Assembly (NCBI RefSeq): GCF_031846445.1
Contig: NZ_JAVRHR010000001.1
Location: 682,001 to 746,000 of the forward strand
DNA length: 64,000 bases
Direction of reading: 5' to 3'
Source of the DNA: Croceitalea rosinachiae
GTDB lineage: Bacteria; Bacteroidota; Bacteroidia; Flavobacteriales; Flavobacteriaceae
The position numbers and the translations under genes are program-made. Within the stretch, counting starts at the first letter, position 1. Each line of letters opens with the position of its first letter. Positions 1 to 7,543 of this stretch are shown one piece after another. The notes beneath the pieces were generated by a model, which saw only the letters and a list, made by a program, of their open reading frames with translations, was not told where the DNA came from and made no database searches.

Positions 1-1887
1 ACATTTTTAAAAAAGAACCCAACGCCAAGTATTTTTGAGGCCTTGCAAAATGTGAATGGGGTGCGGCCACAGATTAATTGTAACGTTTGTAATACTGGCG
101 ATATTCATATTAACGGATTAGAAGGGCCCTATACCTTGGTGTTGATTGATGGCATGCCCATTGTTAGTGGGTTAGGAACTGTTTATGGGCTATCTGGCAT
201 ACCCAATTCATTAATTGACCAGATTGAAATCGTAAAGGGTCCCGCTTCTACACTCTATGGTAGTGAGGCCGTGGGCGGTCTTATCAATATTATCACTAAA
301 AGTACATTGGAAGCGCCGAAAATTTTTGCTGATGTTTTTGCTACAGGATGGGGCGAATATAACCTTGATGTTGGTGCCAAAGCAGCGCTAGGCAAAAAAG
401 TTGATATGTTACTTGGTGTAAACTATTTTAAGTACGACCAGCTTATTGATAACAATGGTGATAATTTTACAGACCTTACCCTACAAGACCGTATTTCGGT
501 TTTTCAAAAATGGAATTTTAAGCGTGACAACTCAAAACTCTTTACGCTGGCCGGGCGATTTTTCTATGAAGACCGATGGGGCGGAGAGCTGCAATGGACG
601 CCAGAGTTTCGAGGTGGTGATGAAATTTATGGGGAAAGTATTTACACTAGAAGATGGGAGGTTTTAGGGCAATATGAATTGCCATTTGAGGAAAAGATGC
701 TATTGTCTTTTTCATATAATGACCATAATCAAAATTCGGTATACGGAAACACCCCCTACCTGGCTGACCAGCGTATTGGCTTTGGTCAATTGACCTGGGA
801 TAAAACCTTGGGCAAACACGATTTACTTTTTGGTAGTGCTGTGCGATATAATTATTATGATGACGATACGGCAGCCACTGCCAATTTAAGGGGCAATGAA
901 GCTGATGAGGTCTTCATACCAAGTTTATTTGTGCAAGATGAGTACAAGTTTGCTGAAAAGCATTCGGTATTGGCGGGTTTACGCTACGATTACGACAGTC
1001 GCCACGGAAACATTTTTACCCCTAGGGCCGCTTACCGCTGGAAAATTGGGAATCATGATATTTTTAGAGCAAATTTTGGTACAGGGTTTCGAGTAGTGAA
1101 TTTATTTACCGAAGACCATGCTGCATTAACCGGTGCACGTGATGTGATCATAACCGAGGCATTGAACCCAGAACGCTCAACCAACATCAACCTGAACTAT
1201 CTTAAAAAGATCTATGCCGATAATGGTACTTTTATTAGTATTGATGCCTCTGCATTTTACACTAATTTCTCTAATCAAATATTGCCTGATTACGACACCG
1301 ACCCCAATCAGATTATTTATGACAATCTAGATGGTAAATCTGTTTCGCAAGGTATTTCGGCCAATATAGAAACAGTTCTGCCCAATGGTTTACGCTTTTT
1401 GGTAGGGGCAACCTACCAAGATGTCAGTCAGACCGAAAACGGAGTTACCACCCAACAAATACTGACCGAACGTTTTACGGGCACATGGAATGTATCGTAC
1501 GCCATTCGCTCTTTAGATTTAAGTATTGATTATACCGGTAATTTATATGGCCCCATGCGATTGCCTTTAATTAGCGACTTAGATCCAAGAAGTGAATTTT
1601 CACCCACTTGGAGTATTCAAAATATTCAGTTTACCTATAAAGGCCTGCCTAATTTTGAATTTTATGGAGGGGTGAAAAACCTTTTGAATTGGACCCCAAA
1701 CCGGGGCAACCCCTTTATCATAGCCAGAGCTAACGATCCTTTTGACAACAATGTACAGTTCGACAATAATGGTGATGTTGTAGCAACGCCTAATAATCCA
1801 TTTGCGTTAACTTTTGACCCTAGTTACGTATACGGGCCAAACCAAGGTATTCGCGGTTTCTTTGGAATGCGGTATACGGTATTTTAG
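1..1887 (+). CDS. TonB-dependent outer-membrane receptor, 5' end missing
   Basis: The reading frame is open from base 1 and runs to TAG at 1885-1887, so the gene starts before the window. The first visible residues are the end of a plug domain (VLIDGMPIV, then EIVKGPASTLYGSEAVGG and INIIT), which is the classic TonB-receptor plug signature. The rest is aromatic-rich beta-barrel sequence ending in an aromatic residue (RYTVF), as outer-membrane barrels do. Known role of the family: energised uptake of siderophores, cofactors or glycans across the outer membrane with TonB-ExbBD. The substrate cannot be told from this part. A CxxC pair (CNVC) lies at the start of the visible plug. The TTG at 43 is not a real start because the frame continues upstream of it. 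Confidence 0.93.
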   Translation, partial: TFLKKNPTPSIFEALQNVNGVRPQINCNVCNTGDIHINGLEGPYTLVLIDGMPIVSGLGTVYGLSGIPNSLIDQIEIVKGPASTLYGSEAVGGLINIITKSTLEAPKIFADVFATGWGEYNLDVGAKAALGKKVDMLLGVNYFKYDQLIDNNGDNFTDLTLQDRISVFQKWNFKRDNSKLFTLAGRFFYEDRWGGELQWTPEFRGGDEIYGESIYTRRWEVLGQYELPFEEKMLLSFSYNDHNQNSVYGNTPYLADQRIGFGQLTWDKTLGKHDLLFGSAVRYNYYDDDTAATANLRGNEADEVFIPSLFVQDEYKFAEKHSVLAGLRYDYDSRHGNIFTPRAAYRWKIGNHDIFRANFGTGFRVVNLFTEDHAALTGARDVIITEALNPERSTNINLNYLKKIYADNGTFISIDASAFYTNFSNQILPDYDTDPNQIIYDNLDGKSVSQGISANIETVLPNGLRFLVGATYQDVSQTENGVTTQQILTERFTGTWNVSYAIRSLDLSIDYTGNLYGPMRLPLISDLDPRSEFSPTWSIQNIQFTYKGLPNFEFYGGVKNLLNWTPNRGNPFIIARANDPFDNNVQFDNNGDVVATPNNPFALTFDPSYVYGPNQGIRGFFGMRYTVF

Positions 1888-1943
1888 TTTTTTAGGTGTT
1901 CCATATAATCTTGCCAAATGACTAAGACATATTTATCTTTTCC

Positions 1944-2282
1944 TCAATCACTCTTACTCAAAAAACCGTACTCGTAGACAAAAAAATATACCTCTCCTTT
2001 TTTGTTCTTCCAATAATGAGTGAAAAACTTCGGGTTGAAACCTTCGTTCAAAAGTTCATTTTTTCGAATGACCGTGTAACCCGATTTATTAAATCGTTTT
2101 AAAATCTTTCGGTTTATTTTCAATTGCCGATCAACCTTAATATAAAATCCCTCAGTTTTTTGTCGATTCTCATATTGATCGATGGATTTGCACTTTTTAG
2201 AACAGTATTTCTTATCAGATCTTCCCTTTAGAGAAGTATCACATACTGGACAAGTTTTAATATTAGTCATTTGTAAACGCAT
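1944..2282 (-). CDS. Small zinc-finger protein, function unknown
   Basis: A 112-residue basic protein. The N-terminus has two cysteine pairs (CPVC at about 11-14 and CSKKC at about 27-31), a zinc-ribbon-like knuckle, followed by a lysine-rich stretch and an aromatic C-terminal half (FFTHYWKN, YFFVYEYGF). A second ATG lies four codons in and could be the true start. It is transcribed divergently from the tyrosine recombinase, with 52 bp between them, so the two may share a promoter region. Zinc ribbons often bind nucleic acid, but no function can be assigned. It lies just outside the proposed cassette array, on the recombinase side, and may or may not be part of that system. Confidence 0.75.
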   Translation of the reverse strand: MRLQMTNIKTCPVCDTSLKGRSDKKYCSKKCKSIDQYENRQKTEGFYIKVDRQLKINRKILKRFNKSGYTVIRKNELLNEGFNPKFFTHYWKNKKGEVYFFVYEYGFLSKSD

Positions 2283-2334
2283 ATTATAGACTTAATATAC
2301 CGCTTTATACTTTAAACATAGCTAAACTTGTCAC

Positions 2335-3462
2335 ATGAATTCATTAAAATCAATAACCCTATATCATCTTATGATAAAGAATCAAAAGATGATAGGAATT
2401 AAGTTTTCGCCAGATAAGTTGATTCAAGGGTTAATTAAAAGTCTGCCCGGCCCCAAGTGGAGTCAAGAATATAACATGGCCTACATTCCGAACACCAAAA
2501 CCAACCTTGGAATAATCTTTACAACATTTAAGGGCCTCGTTTGGATAAACTATAATCGATTTTTGACCAATAAGCCTATCCATACCGGTAACGAGACTAT
2601 TGATGTAGAGTGGTTTAGAAAAAGGAAGACCGCACCAGAATATAGGCTCTGCCCCGAAGAGTATTTGTTAAAACTGGAATTAAAACGCTACGCCAATAGC
2701 ACGGTCAAAACCTATGTCACATTTTTTGAACTATTTATCAATTACCATAAGGATAAGGAATTAAAAGAGTTGGATGAAGGAGACATTAGGGCTTTTCTCC
2801 AAAGTCTTATTCAAAAAAAGCATTCCAACTCTTATGTAAACCAGGCTATCAATGCCATAAAATTTTACTATGAAGTGGTTTTAGGGATGCCCAACCGTTT
2901 TTTTGAGATTGAGAGGCCTCGGAAAGAATCTAAGCTTCCAAAAGTCATCTCAAAAGAAGAAATCTCGTCCATTATTGAAAACACAAATAATATAAAGCAT
3001 AGATGTATTGTACAGTTGTTGTATAATTCTGGCTTAAGGCGTAGTGAACTATTAAATTTAAAAATTAGGGATATTGACAGCATACGAATGCTGATTCGTG
3101 TTAAAGGCTCAAAAGGTAACAAAGATAGACTTACCTTATTGTCTAAAACGGCTCTTAAAGATTTAAGGCGATACTATAAAAAATATGAACCCCAACTGTA
3201 TTTGTTCGAAGGGAAGAAAGGAATTAAATATAGTGGTGCCAGCGTTTTAAAAATTGTAAAACTAGCCGCTGAAAAGGCACGAATACGAACAACAGTTACA
3301 CCACATGTATTGAGACATAGCTTTGCAACACATTTATTGGAATCAGGAACGGATTTAAGACAAATACAGGTTCTATTGGGCCATGGTTCAACTAAAACCA
3401 CTGAAATATATACCCATGTTGCTACAAACACTTTCGAAACCATTAAAAATCCACTAGATTAG
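2335..3462 (+). CDS. XerC/D-like tyrosine recombinase, proposed cassette integrase
   Basis: A 375-residue site-specific recombinase. Seen: an N-terminal domain (about 10-75) with a PGPKW...YIP pattern; a SAM-like core-binding domain (about 105-185); and a catalytic domain with all expected residues: R235 (GLRRSEL), K260 (VKGSKGNK), H324 and R327 (HVLRHSF), H350 (LLGH), and nucleophile Y359 (EIYTHV). Known for the family: breaks and rejoins DNA through a 3'-phosphotyrosine. The stretch between K260 and H324 is short, with no obvious room for the extra helix region that marks integron IntI proteins, so it is closer to XerC/D. Only 46 bp separate its stop from the first GTT junction of the cassette array, and it reads in the same direction as the array. 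Inferred role: integrates and excises the cassettes. The ATG at 2335 is the only good start. Confidence 0.93.
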   Translation: MNSLKSITLYHLMIKNQKMIGIKFSPDKLIQGLIKSLPGPKWSQEYNMAYIPNTKTNLGIIFTTFKGLVWINYNRFLTNKPIHTGNETIDVEWFRKRKTAPEYRLCPEEYLLKLELKRYANSTVKTYVTFFELFINYHKDKELKELDEGDIRAFLQSLIQKKHSNSYVNQAINAIKFYYEVVLGMPNRFFEIERPRKESKLPKVISKEEISSIIENTNNIKHRCIVQLLYNSGLRRSELLNLKIRDIDSIRMLIRVKGSKGNKDRLTLLSKTALKDLRRYYKKYEPQLYLFEGKKGIKYSGASVLKIVKLAAEKARIRTTVTPHVLRHSFATHLLESGTDLRQIQVLLGHGSTKTTEIYTHVATNTFETIKNPLD

Positions 3463-3494
3463 TAATGCTAAAAAAGGAATAAACGTACCCCAGT

Positions 3495-3519
3495 ATGTTT
3501 AGCCAATTGTTGTACACCA
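3495..3519 (+). other. Proposed attI-like primary recombination site
   Basis: Downstream of the recombinase stop the sequence reads GTTTAGC (3497-3503), five bases, then GTT (3509-3511). The right ends of the two composite array palindromes show the same GTTTAGC-N5-GTT layout (9077-9091 and 10045-10059). The first cassette starts at this GTT. The site lacks the long palindrome of the other sites, which is how an attI differs from an attC in known integrons. This is an inference from position and motif spacing. Confidence 0.55.
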
Positions 3520-3521
3520 TT

Positions 3522-4268
3522 ATGATAAAACTTCTGCCAATTTTAATCATTCTAGTTTCAACAGGTTCTTTATTTGGTCAACAGCACGAATTGAAAGAAC
3601 TAAAAAAATACGATTACTATGTGCTTAAAAATCTGGAATCTGGAAAATGGAGGACAAAATGCAATTTGACAAATGGACTTGTCACCAATGAAGAGAGTTA
3701 CTACAAAAGGGAATTGAGAAGTAGACGTCAATATGATTACGACTCACAAAATAATAGGATTAGAGAAATACGAACATTTGACATCAATGAAGGAGTTATA
3801 AATGATACGATTGAGATAAAACTAGTTTATATCCAAGATAGTTTGATTGCTGAAAAACAAACTTTAGGAACAACTGAAAAATTTTCAGATTTTAATGAAT
3901 TTGGCAAACCAAGAATATTAGAGAGAACTGAAGAATTTGGTTTCTCTCCCTATAAAGAGGTTTTCGAATATGATAAAAATGGAAATGTCATAAAAGAAAC
4001 ATCATATTCTGAATTCAAAAACACTCAAGACTCCCTTGTCCGGGAATTAGAAACAACCCGATATAAATATAATTCAAAAAATTACTTGACCGAAATCAGA
4101 CGGGAATATAAGCCAAAAAAGACCTTTCCGATTCCGATAACCGGAGGACCATCTTTGCATGAAATAGAAAAGTATAGATACGTTTACAATAAAAACGGAG
4201 TTTGGACAAAAAAGTACAAAACCGTAAATGGAACTGAAAAATTAATCGCAAAGAGAACGCTAAAATAA
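3522..4268 (+). CDS. Exported hypothetical protein (cassette 1)
   Basis: About 248 residues with a signal peptide (MIKLLPILIILVSTG...LFGQQ). The mature part has repeated Y-x-Y/N-x-N motifs (YDYDSQNN, FEYDKNGN, YKYNSKN, YRYVYNKNG) that resemble RHS/YD-like or DUF4595-type beta repeats common in Bacteroidota. A longer frame from 3495 exists, but its extra codons cross the GTT junction at 3509; ATG 3522 lies just inside the cassette and gives a clean signal peptide, so it is preferred. The stop is immediately followed by the cassette's 3' palindrome. Probably periplasmic or surface-exposed; function unknown. Confidence 0.75.
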   Translation: MIKLLPILIILVSTGSLFGQQHELKELKKYDYYVLKNLESGKWRTKCNLTNGLVTNEESYYKRELRSRRQYDYDSQNNRIREIRTFDINEGVINDTIEIKLVYIQDSLIAEKQTLGTTEKFSDFNEFGKPRILERTEEFGFSPYKEVFEYDKNGNVIKETSYSEFKNTQDSLVRELETTRYKYNSKNYLTEIRREYKPKKTFPIPITGGPSLHEIEKYRYVYNKNGVWTKKYKTVNGTEKLIAKRTLK

Positions 4269-4472
4269 CGGTGTACAACACAACCTATAAACAATACGGG
4301 CTTCGGACTTAAACGCCAGGGTTTGTGTATTTTTATAGAGTCGCGAAATCTTTGGGATTTCGCTTTGGACAAGAAAAAAATAAATCAAAACCAAAAGATT
4401 TCGCTATGTGCGTGGCGGAAAGCAAACGCTAGTTTGCTCCCGTACTGTTCATAGCTCAACCGTTGCCATTAA
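4269..4472 (+). repeat. attC-like site S1 (end of cassette 1)
   Basis: Left box at 4270-4279 is the exact reverse complement of the cassette start at 3509-3518 (10/10). Inside, 4285-4300 pairs with 4439-4454 (14 of 16 bases, both mismatches A-C), giving a long imperfect hairpin about 185 nt across. The right end is ATAGC-N6-GTT with the next cassette's box starting at 4462. The sequence is clearly homologous to the left part of the sites after cassettes 4 and 5. Confidence 0.8.
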
Positions 4473-4493
4473 TTATGAAAAATCTGAAAACCA

Positions 4494-5129
4494 TTGAAAT
4501 ATAAGTGTATCATTTTTGATTGTGATGGAATTCTTGTAGACAGTGAAGAAATTTCAAATTCAGTTCTAATTCAAATGGCGAGAGAAATTGGAATAGACAT
4601 TAAAACGGAATACGCTCTTGAGAATTTTGCTGGGAAATCCCTGAAAAGTTGTTTTGAATATATAGAGAAACGAATCGAAAAACCACTTCCTGACACATTC
4701 GAAAAGGAATTTCGAAATCGGACTTTTTCAGCATTTAAAACGGACTTAAAACCTGTAAAAGGAGTACGCAACTTACTTGAACGGATTTCAGTTCCGTTTT
4801 GCGTAGCTTCAAGTGGACCGATAGAAAAAATAATACTGAATTTGACAACAACCAATTTGATGGAAAAATTTGAAAACCGAATATTTAGTTCCTATCAAAT
4901 TGGAAGTTGGAAACCGAACCCAGAAATATTTGAATACGCAGCCAAAAAAATGGGATTCAAACCCAACGAATGCGCCGTTATCGAAGATAGTCTGGCTGGA
5001 GTTAAGGCAGGAATTAAAGGCGGATTTGACGTCTTTGGACTCGCTTCACCGAAAAACAAAGATGAATTTAGAAAAGAGGGAGCAATTGTATTTTCGGAAA
5101 TGAATGAATTATGCAAATTATTGAATTGA
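4494..5129 (+). CDS. HAD-superfamily phosphatase/phosphomutase-like hydrolase (cassette 2)
   Basis: 211 residues. HAD motif I is DCDGILVDSE with nucleophile D9 and acid/base D11; motif II is the SSG in VASSGP; motif III is the K of KPNPEIF; motif IV is IEDSLAG. The cap sits between motifs I and II, so this is subfamily IA, like beta-phosphoglucomutase and sugar-phosphate phosphatases. The substrate is unknown. No ATG is in frame: TAA/TGA codons lie just upstream, so translation must start at TTG 4494 or nearby. The ATG at 4475 opens a nine-codon frame that stops at once. It is the only gene in its cassette, 20 bp inside the GTT junction, and no promoter was seen. Confidence 0.85.
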   Translation: MKYKCIIFDCDGILVDSEEISNSVLIQMAREIGIDIKTEYALENFAGKSLKSCFEYIEKRIEKPLPDTFEKEFRNRTFSAFKTDLKPVKGVRNLLERISVPFCVASSGPIEKIILNLTTTNLMEKFENRIFSSYQIGSWKPNPEIFEYAAKKMGFKPNECAVIEDSLAGVKAGIKGGFDVFGLASPKNKDEFRKEGAIVFSEMNELCKLLN

Positions 5130-5136
5130 AAAATAA

Positions 5137-5277
5137 CTAATGGCAACAATGTATAACCGCAATTACGGCGGATTCGACTACGTCCGAATCCACTCGGAAT
5201 TGCTAACGTCTGTGCCAAACCGAAAATTAACGCATATTAACCCGTAACTGACGGTTATACGAGACCGTTAGGCACAA
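5137..5277 (+). repeat. attC-like site S2 (end of cassette 2)
   Basis: The left box at 5135-5147 matches the reverse complement of the cassette 2 start (4462-4474) at 12 of 13 bases, the mismatch being the conserved C at box position 11 (5137). GTATAACCG (5151-5159) pairs perfectly with CGGTTATAC (5252-5260), and the next 9 bp pair with one mismatch after an unpaired A at 5251, like an extrahelical attC base. The right junction is GTT at 5267. It is homologous to the left half of the site at 13.35 kb. Confidence 0.82.
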
Positions 5278-5292
5278 CCTAAAAACGAACTT

Positions 5293-5318
5293 TGTAACAC
5301 CTATCCAACTCTTGTATC
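5293..5318 (+). promoter_or_regulatory. ECF-type promoter of the cassette 3 sigma gene
   Basis: TGTAACAC (5293-5300), 12 bases, TGTATC (5313-5318), ending 18 bp before the ATG. The same two boxes with the same 12-base gap precede the next two genes (6274-6299 and 6835-6860). Three copies in one small cassette next to a sigma factor point to autoregulation. Confidence 0.8.
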
Positions 5319-5336
5319 TAACAAGAAAAAACTCGT

Positions 5337-6209
5337 ATGAATCAACTTGGAGATAAGTATTCAGAGGAAAAAAATATAGAACTATTGAAATCCTCTTTGA
5401 ATGGTAACAAAGATGCATTGAATCAGCTCATAAAAATCCACAGACCTTATATTTTCAATGTGGCATGGAAATTTACCTTTGACCCTCAAGACGCAGAAGA
5501 TTTAACTCAAGAGGCACTTATCAAGGTAATAACCAAGCTGTCACAATTTAAATTCGAAAGCCAATTTAGAACTTGGCTCTATCGCATTGTATTTAACGAA
5601 TTTTTGTTATCCAAAAGACGAAAAGGAGAAAAACAATTCACGGATTTTGAAAATCAAGGAAAACGACTTGACTCTATTGAAAATGCAATCGTAGACGTAA
5701 GTGAAGAAAAGGAATACGAGGAATTGGCAAAGGAGCTTAGATATCGTTGTCTATCAGGTATGATAATGTGTCTTACTAGGGAGCAAAGACTTTTATTTAT
5801 CGTAGGAGAAACGTTCGGAGTCGACCACAATTTAGGCTCTGAAATATTCGGAATTACAAAAGCTAACTATAGAGTAAAGCTTCACAGAGCAAGAAAGGAG
5901 TTAATCAACTTTATGCAACAAAAATGCGGACTGATGAACCCGAAAAACCCTTGCAGGTGTGGCAAAAAGGCAAAAACTATGCACAAAAATGGTTATCTCA
6001 CTGAAGACCAACAATTTTTCAATGTAGGTTACAAAACCAAAGTAGCGGACTATGCTTTTCAGAACAGTGAGTTGGTTGCTGAAATTGTAGATAAAAAGCA
6101 TTTAGAATTACTTCGAGATATTCCCGCGAAGGATGATTTTTCTAAAGAAACCATGGTTGAAGAAATTATTGGGAATAATGAATTACTAGATTTTTTTGAG
6201 CTAAACTAG
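5337..6209 (+). CDS. ECF-like RNA polymerase sigma factor with SEC-C-like tail (cassette 3)
   Basis: 290 residues. Sigma region 2 lies at about 30-95 (DAEDLTQEALIKV core) and region 4 at about 140-193 (LTREQRLLFIVGE, then a HTH ending HRARKELINFM). A C-terminal extension (about 195-290) begins NPKNPCRCGKK, which resembles a SEC-C metal-binding motif; such tails are known on some bacteroidete ECF factors and may act as sensor or stability modules. No anti-sigma gene is adjacent. A strong terminator follows the stop. Its own promoter matches those of the two SRPBCC genes downstream, so it most likely drives itself and both. What activates it is unknown. Confidence 0.9.
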   Translation: MNQLGDKYSEEKNIELLKSSLNGNKDALNQLIKIHRPYIFNVAWKFTFDPQDAEDLTQEALIKVITKLSQFKFESQFRTWLYRIVFNEFLLSKRRKGEKQFTDFENQGKRLDSIENAIVDVSEEKEYEELAKELRYRCLSGMIMCLTREQRLLFIVGETFGVDHNLGSEIFGITKANYRVKLHRARKELINFMQQKCGLMNPKNPCRCGKKAKTMHKNGYLTEDQQFFNVGYKTKVADYAFQNSELVAEIVDKKHLELLRDIPAKDDFSKETMVEEIIGNNELLDFFELN

Positions 6210-6226
6210 TATTGCCCAATACTTAT

Positions 6227-6263
6227 AAAAAAGCCCGTGATTGTGAAAATTACGGGCTTTTTG
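6227..6263 (+). terminator. Intrinsic terminator after the cassette 3 sigma gene
   Basis: The arms AAGCCCGTGA and TTACGGGCTT form a strong stem followed by TTTTTTG. It separates the sigma gene from the next gene, which has its own ECF-type promoter, so the three genes are a regulon and not one operon. Confidence 0.85.
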
Positions 6264-6273
6264 TTTTCTGTTT

Positions 6274-6299
6274 TGTAACACCAGAGAGTTTTCTGTATC
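6274..6299 (+). promoter_or_regulatory. ECF-type promoter of SRPBCC gene 1
   Basis: TGTAACAC (6274-6281), 12 bases, TGTATC (6294-6299), 28 bp before the ATG at 6328. The layout is identical to the promoters at 5293 and 6835. Confidence 0.8.
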
Positions 6300-6327
6300 A
6301 AAATGACGAATTAAAAATTTATACAAA

Positions 6328-6831
6328 ATGGAGATAAAAAAAGAAACCGTAATTAATCGTCCAATTCAAGAAGTATGGGAAGTGTTGGGGAATCAATTTA
6401 CAACTGCCTACAAATGGGCAAGAGGGTTAATTCATTCAGAAGGGTTTGGAAAACCAATGTTTCAAGGGGCAGAATGTAGCAACAGAACCTGTGAAGTTTC
6501 AGGCTTTGGAACAATTCAGGAAGACATCAAAAAATTCGATTCAAAAAATTATGTTTTGGCGTATGAAGTCGTTAAAGGGTTTCCTGGTTTTATCACTTCA
6601 GCTGTTAATACATGGAGCCTAGAAAGAAAAGGAAACGAAACCCTTGTGAGTATCCACTTAAAAATGCAGACCAAAGGCTTTAAAGGTGCTATTATGGGAC
6701 CAATGATGAAAATGCAACTCAACAAAACAGTAACTGGTGTTATTGATGACCTAAAAGTATTCGTTGAAACAGGTAATCCAAGCGATTATAAACAGAAGGA
6801 ATTGGCAAAAAATCGAAAGAAGGCAGCTTAA
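6328..6831 (+). CDS. SRPBCC/polyketide-cyclase-like protein, cytoplasmic (cassette 3)
   Basis: 167 residues with the START/SRPBCC opening (VINRPIQEVWEVLGNQ) and the alternating strands and long C-terminal helix of the helix-grip fold. No signal peptide. Members of this superfamily hold hydrophobic ligands such as lipids or polyketides in a deep pocket; some are enzymes, many only bind. It is transcribed from its own copy of the ECF promoter and is followed by a second, exported SRPBCC protein. The pairing of one cytoplasmic and one exported member under the same sigma suggests a stress response to a hydrophobic compound on both sides of the membrane, which is inference. Confidence 0.8.
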   Translation: MEIKKETVINRPIQEVWEVLGNQFTTAYKWARGLIHSEGFGKPMFQGAECSNRTCEVSGFGTIQEDIKKFDSKNYVLAYEVVKGFPGFITSAVNTWSLERKGNETLVSIHLKMQTKGFKGAIMGPMMKMQLNKTVTGVIDDLKVFVETGNPSDYKQKELAKNRKKAA

Positions 6832-6834
6832 TTC

Positions 6835-6860
6835 TGTAACACATCAATTAATACTGTATC
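6835..6860 (+). promoter_or_regulatory. ECF-type promoter of SRPBCC gene 2
   Basis: TGTAACAC (6835-6842), 12 bases, TGTATC (6855-6860), 28 bp before the ATG at 6889. Third copy of the cassette 3 promoter; it starts 3 bp after the stop codon of the upstream gene. Confidence 0.8.
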
Positions 6861-6888
6861 AAAAGGTAAATTATAAAAAACATTAACA

Positions 6889-7395
6889 ATGAAAATTAAA
6901 AACCTATTATTAAGTACGTTAGTTCTTCTTATAAGTGTAAATTTCGCTACGGCACAATCTATGGGAGAGCCAAAAGTTCAATTCAGTAAAATAATAAACA
7001 AGTCCGCAGATAAGTTTTGGGAGACAGTTAGGCAAATGGACAAAATTGACAAATACTCATCAAATGTTGCAAGAGTTGAGTGGACTGGAAATATTGGAAA
7101 AGGAGGTCAAAGAGTATGTTATACGCCAGATGGTAAAGGTTACTTTAAGGAAAAGATTGTAGCTTATAATGAATCTGCAAGAAGTTTTTCATACTCTTTA
7201 TTAGAAGGAGCGCCTGTAAAAGGGATGGTAAACACCATACAAGTGGTTGATCTAGGTTATGGCAAATGTGTATTTATATTTTGGTCTCATTATGAACAGT
7301 TCATTGAAAATCCACAAATGACACAGGAGCAATTCCATGCGTTTATGAACAGTTCTCTGGAAGAAATGACAGAAAAAATGGCTAAAGATTCGTAA
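6889..7395 (+). CDS. SRPBCC-family protein with signal peptide (cassette 3)
   Basis: 168 residues. The first 24 residues are a signal peptide (MKIKNLLLSTLVLL...ATAQS). The mature part shows the SRPBCC pattern (FSKIINKSADKFWETVR near the start, helical C-terminus), similar in plan to the upstream gene but periplasmic. It has its own ECF-type promoter. No catalytic residue pattern is recognisable; ligand binding is the likeliest role. The cassette ends right after it, with the left box of the next palindrome five bases past the stop. Confidence 0.78.
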   Translation: MKIKNLLLSTLVLLISVNFATAQSMGEPKVQFSKIINKSADKFWETVRQMDKIDKYSSNVARVEWTGNIGKGGQRVCYTPDGKGYFKEKIVAYNESARSFSYSLLEGAPVKGMVNTIQVVDLGYGKCVFIFWSHYEQFIENPQMTQEQFHAFMNSSLEEMTEKMAKDS

Positions 7396-7399
7396 AAGG

Positions 7400-7539
7400 C
7401 AGTGCCTAACAATGTGTATAATCAATAGCGGTTTGAGTACTAACTCGAACCGTTTTTTCATTTAATTAAAGTAAATTGTAATCTGAACAGTAGTTACATA
7501 AAATCCGCTACTGCTCATACACAAACACGTTGGCAATAA
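7400..7539 (+). repeat. attC-like site S3 (end of cassette 3)
   Basis: The box GTGCCTAAC at 7402-7410 is the exact reverse complement of the cassette 3 start GTTAGGCAC at 5267-5275, about 2.1 kb away. The outer part of the hairpin (TGTGTATAATCAATAGCGG at 7413-7431, against the CCGCTACTGCTCATACACA arm before the junction) pairs with few mismatches. The right junction GTT is at 7529. Position 11 is C at the left box (7400) and A at the right box (7539). Confidence 0.85.
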
Positions 7540-7543
7540 TTTA

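Noticed and set aside
2335..3462. A prophage or integrative element integrase
   Set aside because: No phage, conjugation or tRNA attachment features are near; the cargo is a row of single genes with repeated sites.
4475..4504. ATG 4475 as start of the HAD gene
   Set aside because: It is in another frame and stops after nine codons; the HAD frame has only TTG 4494.
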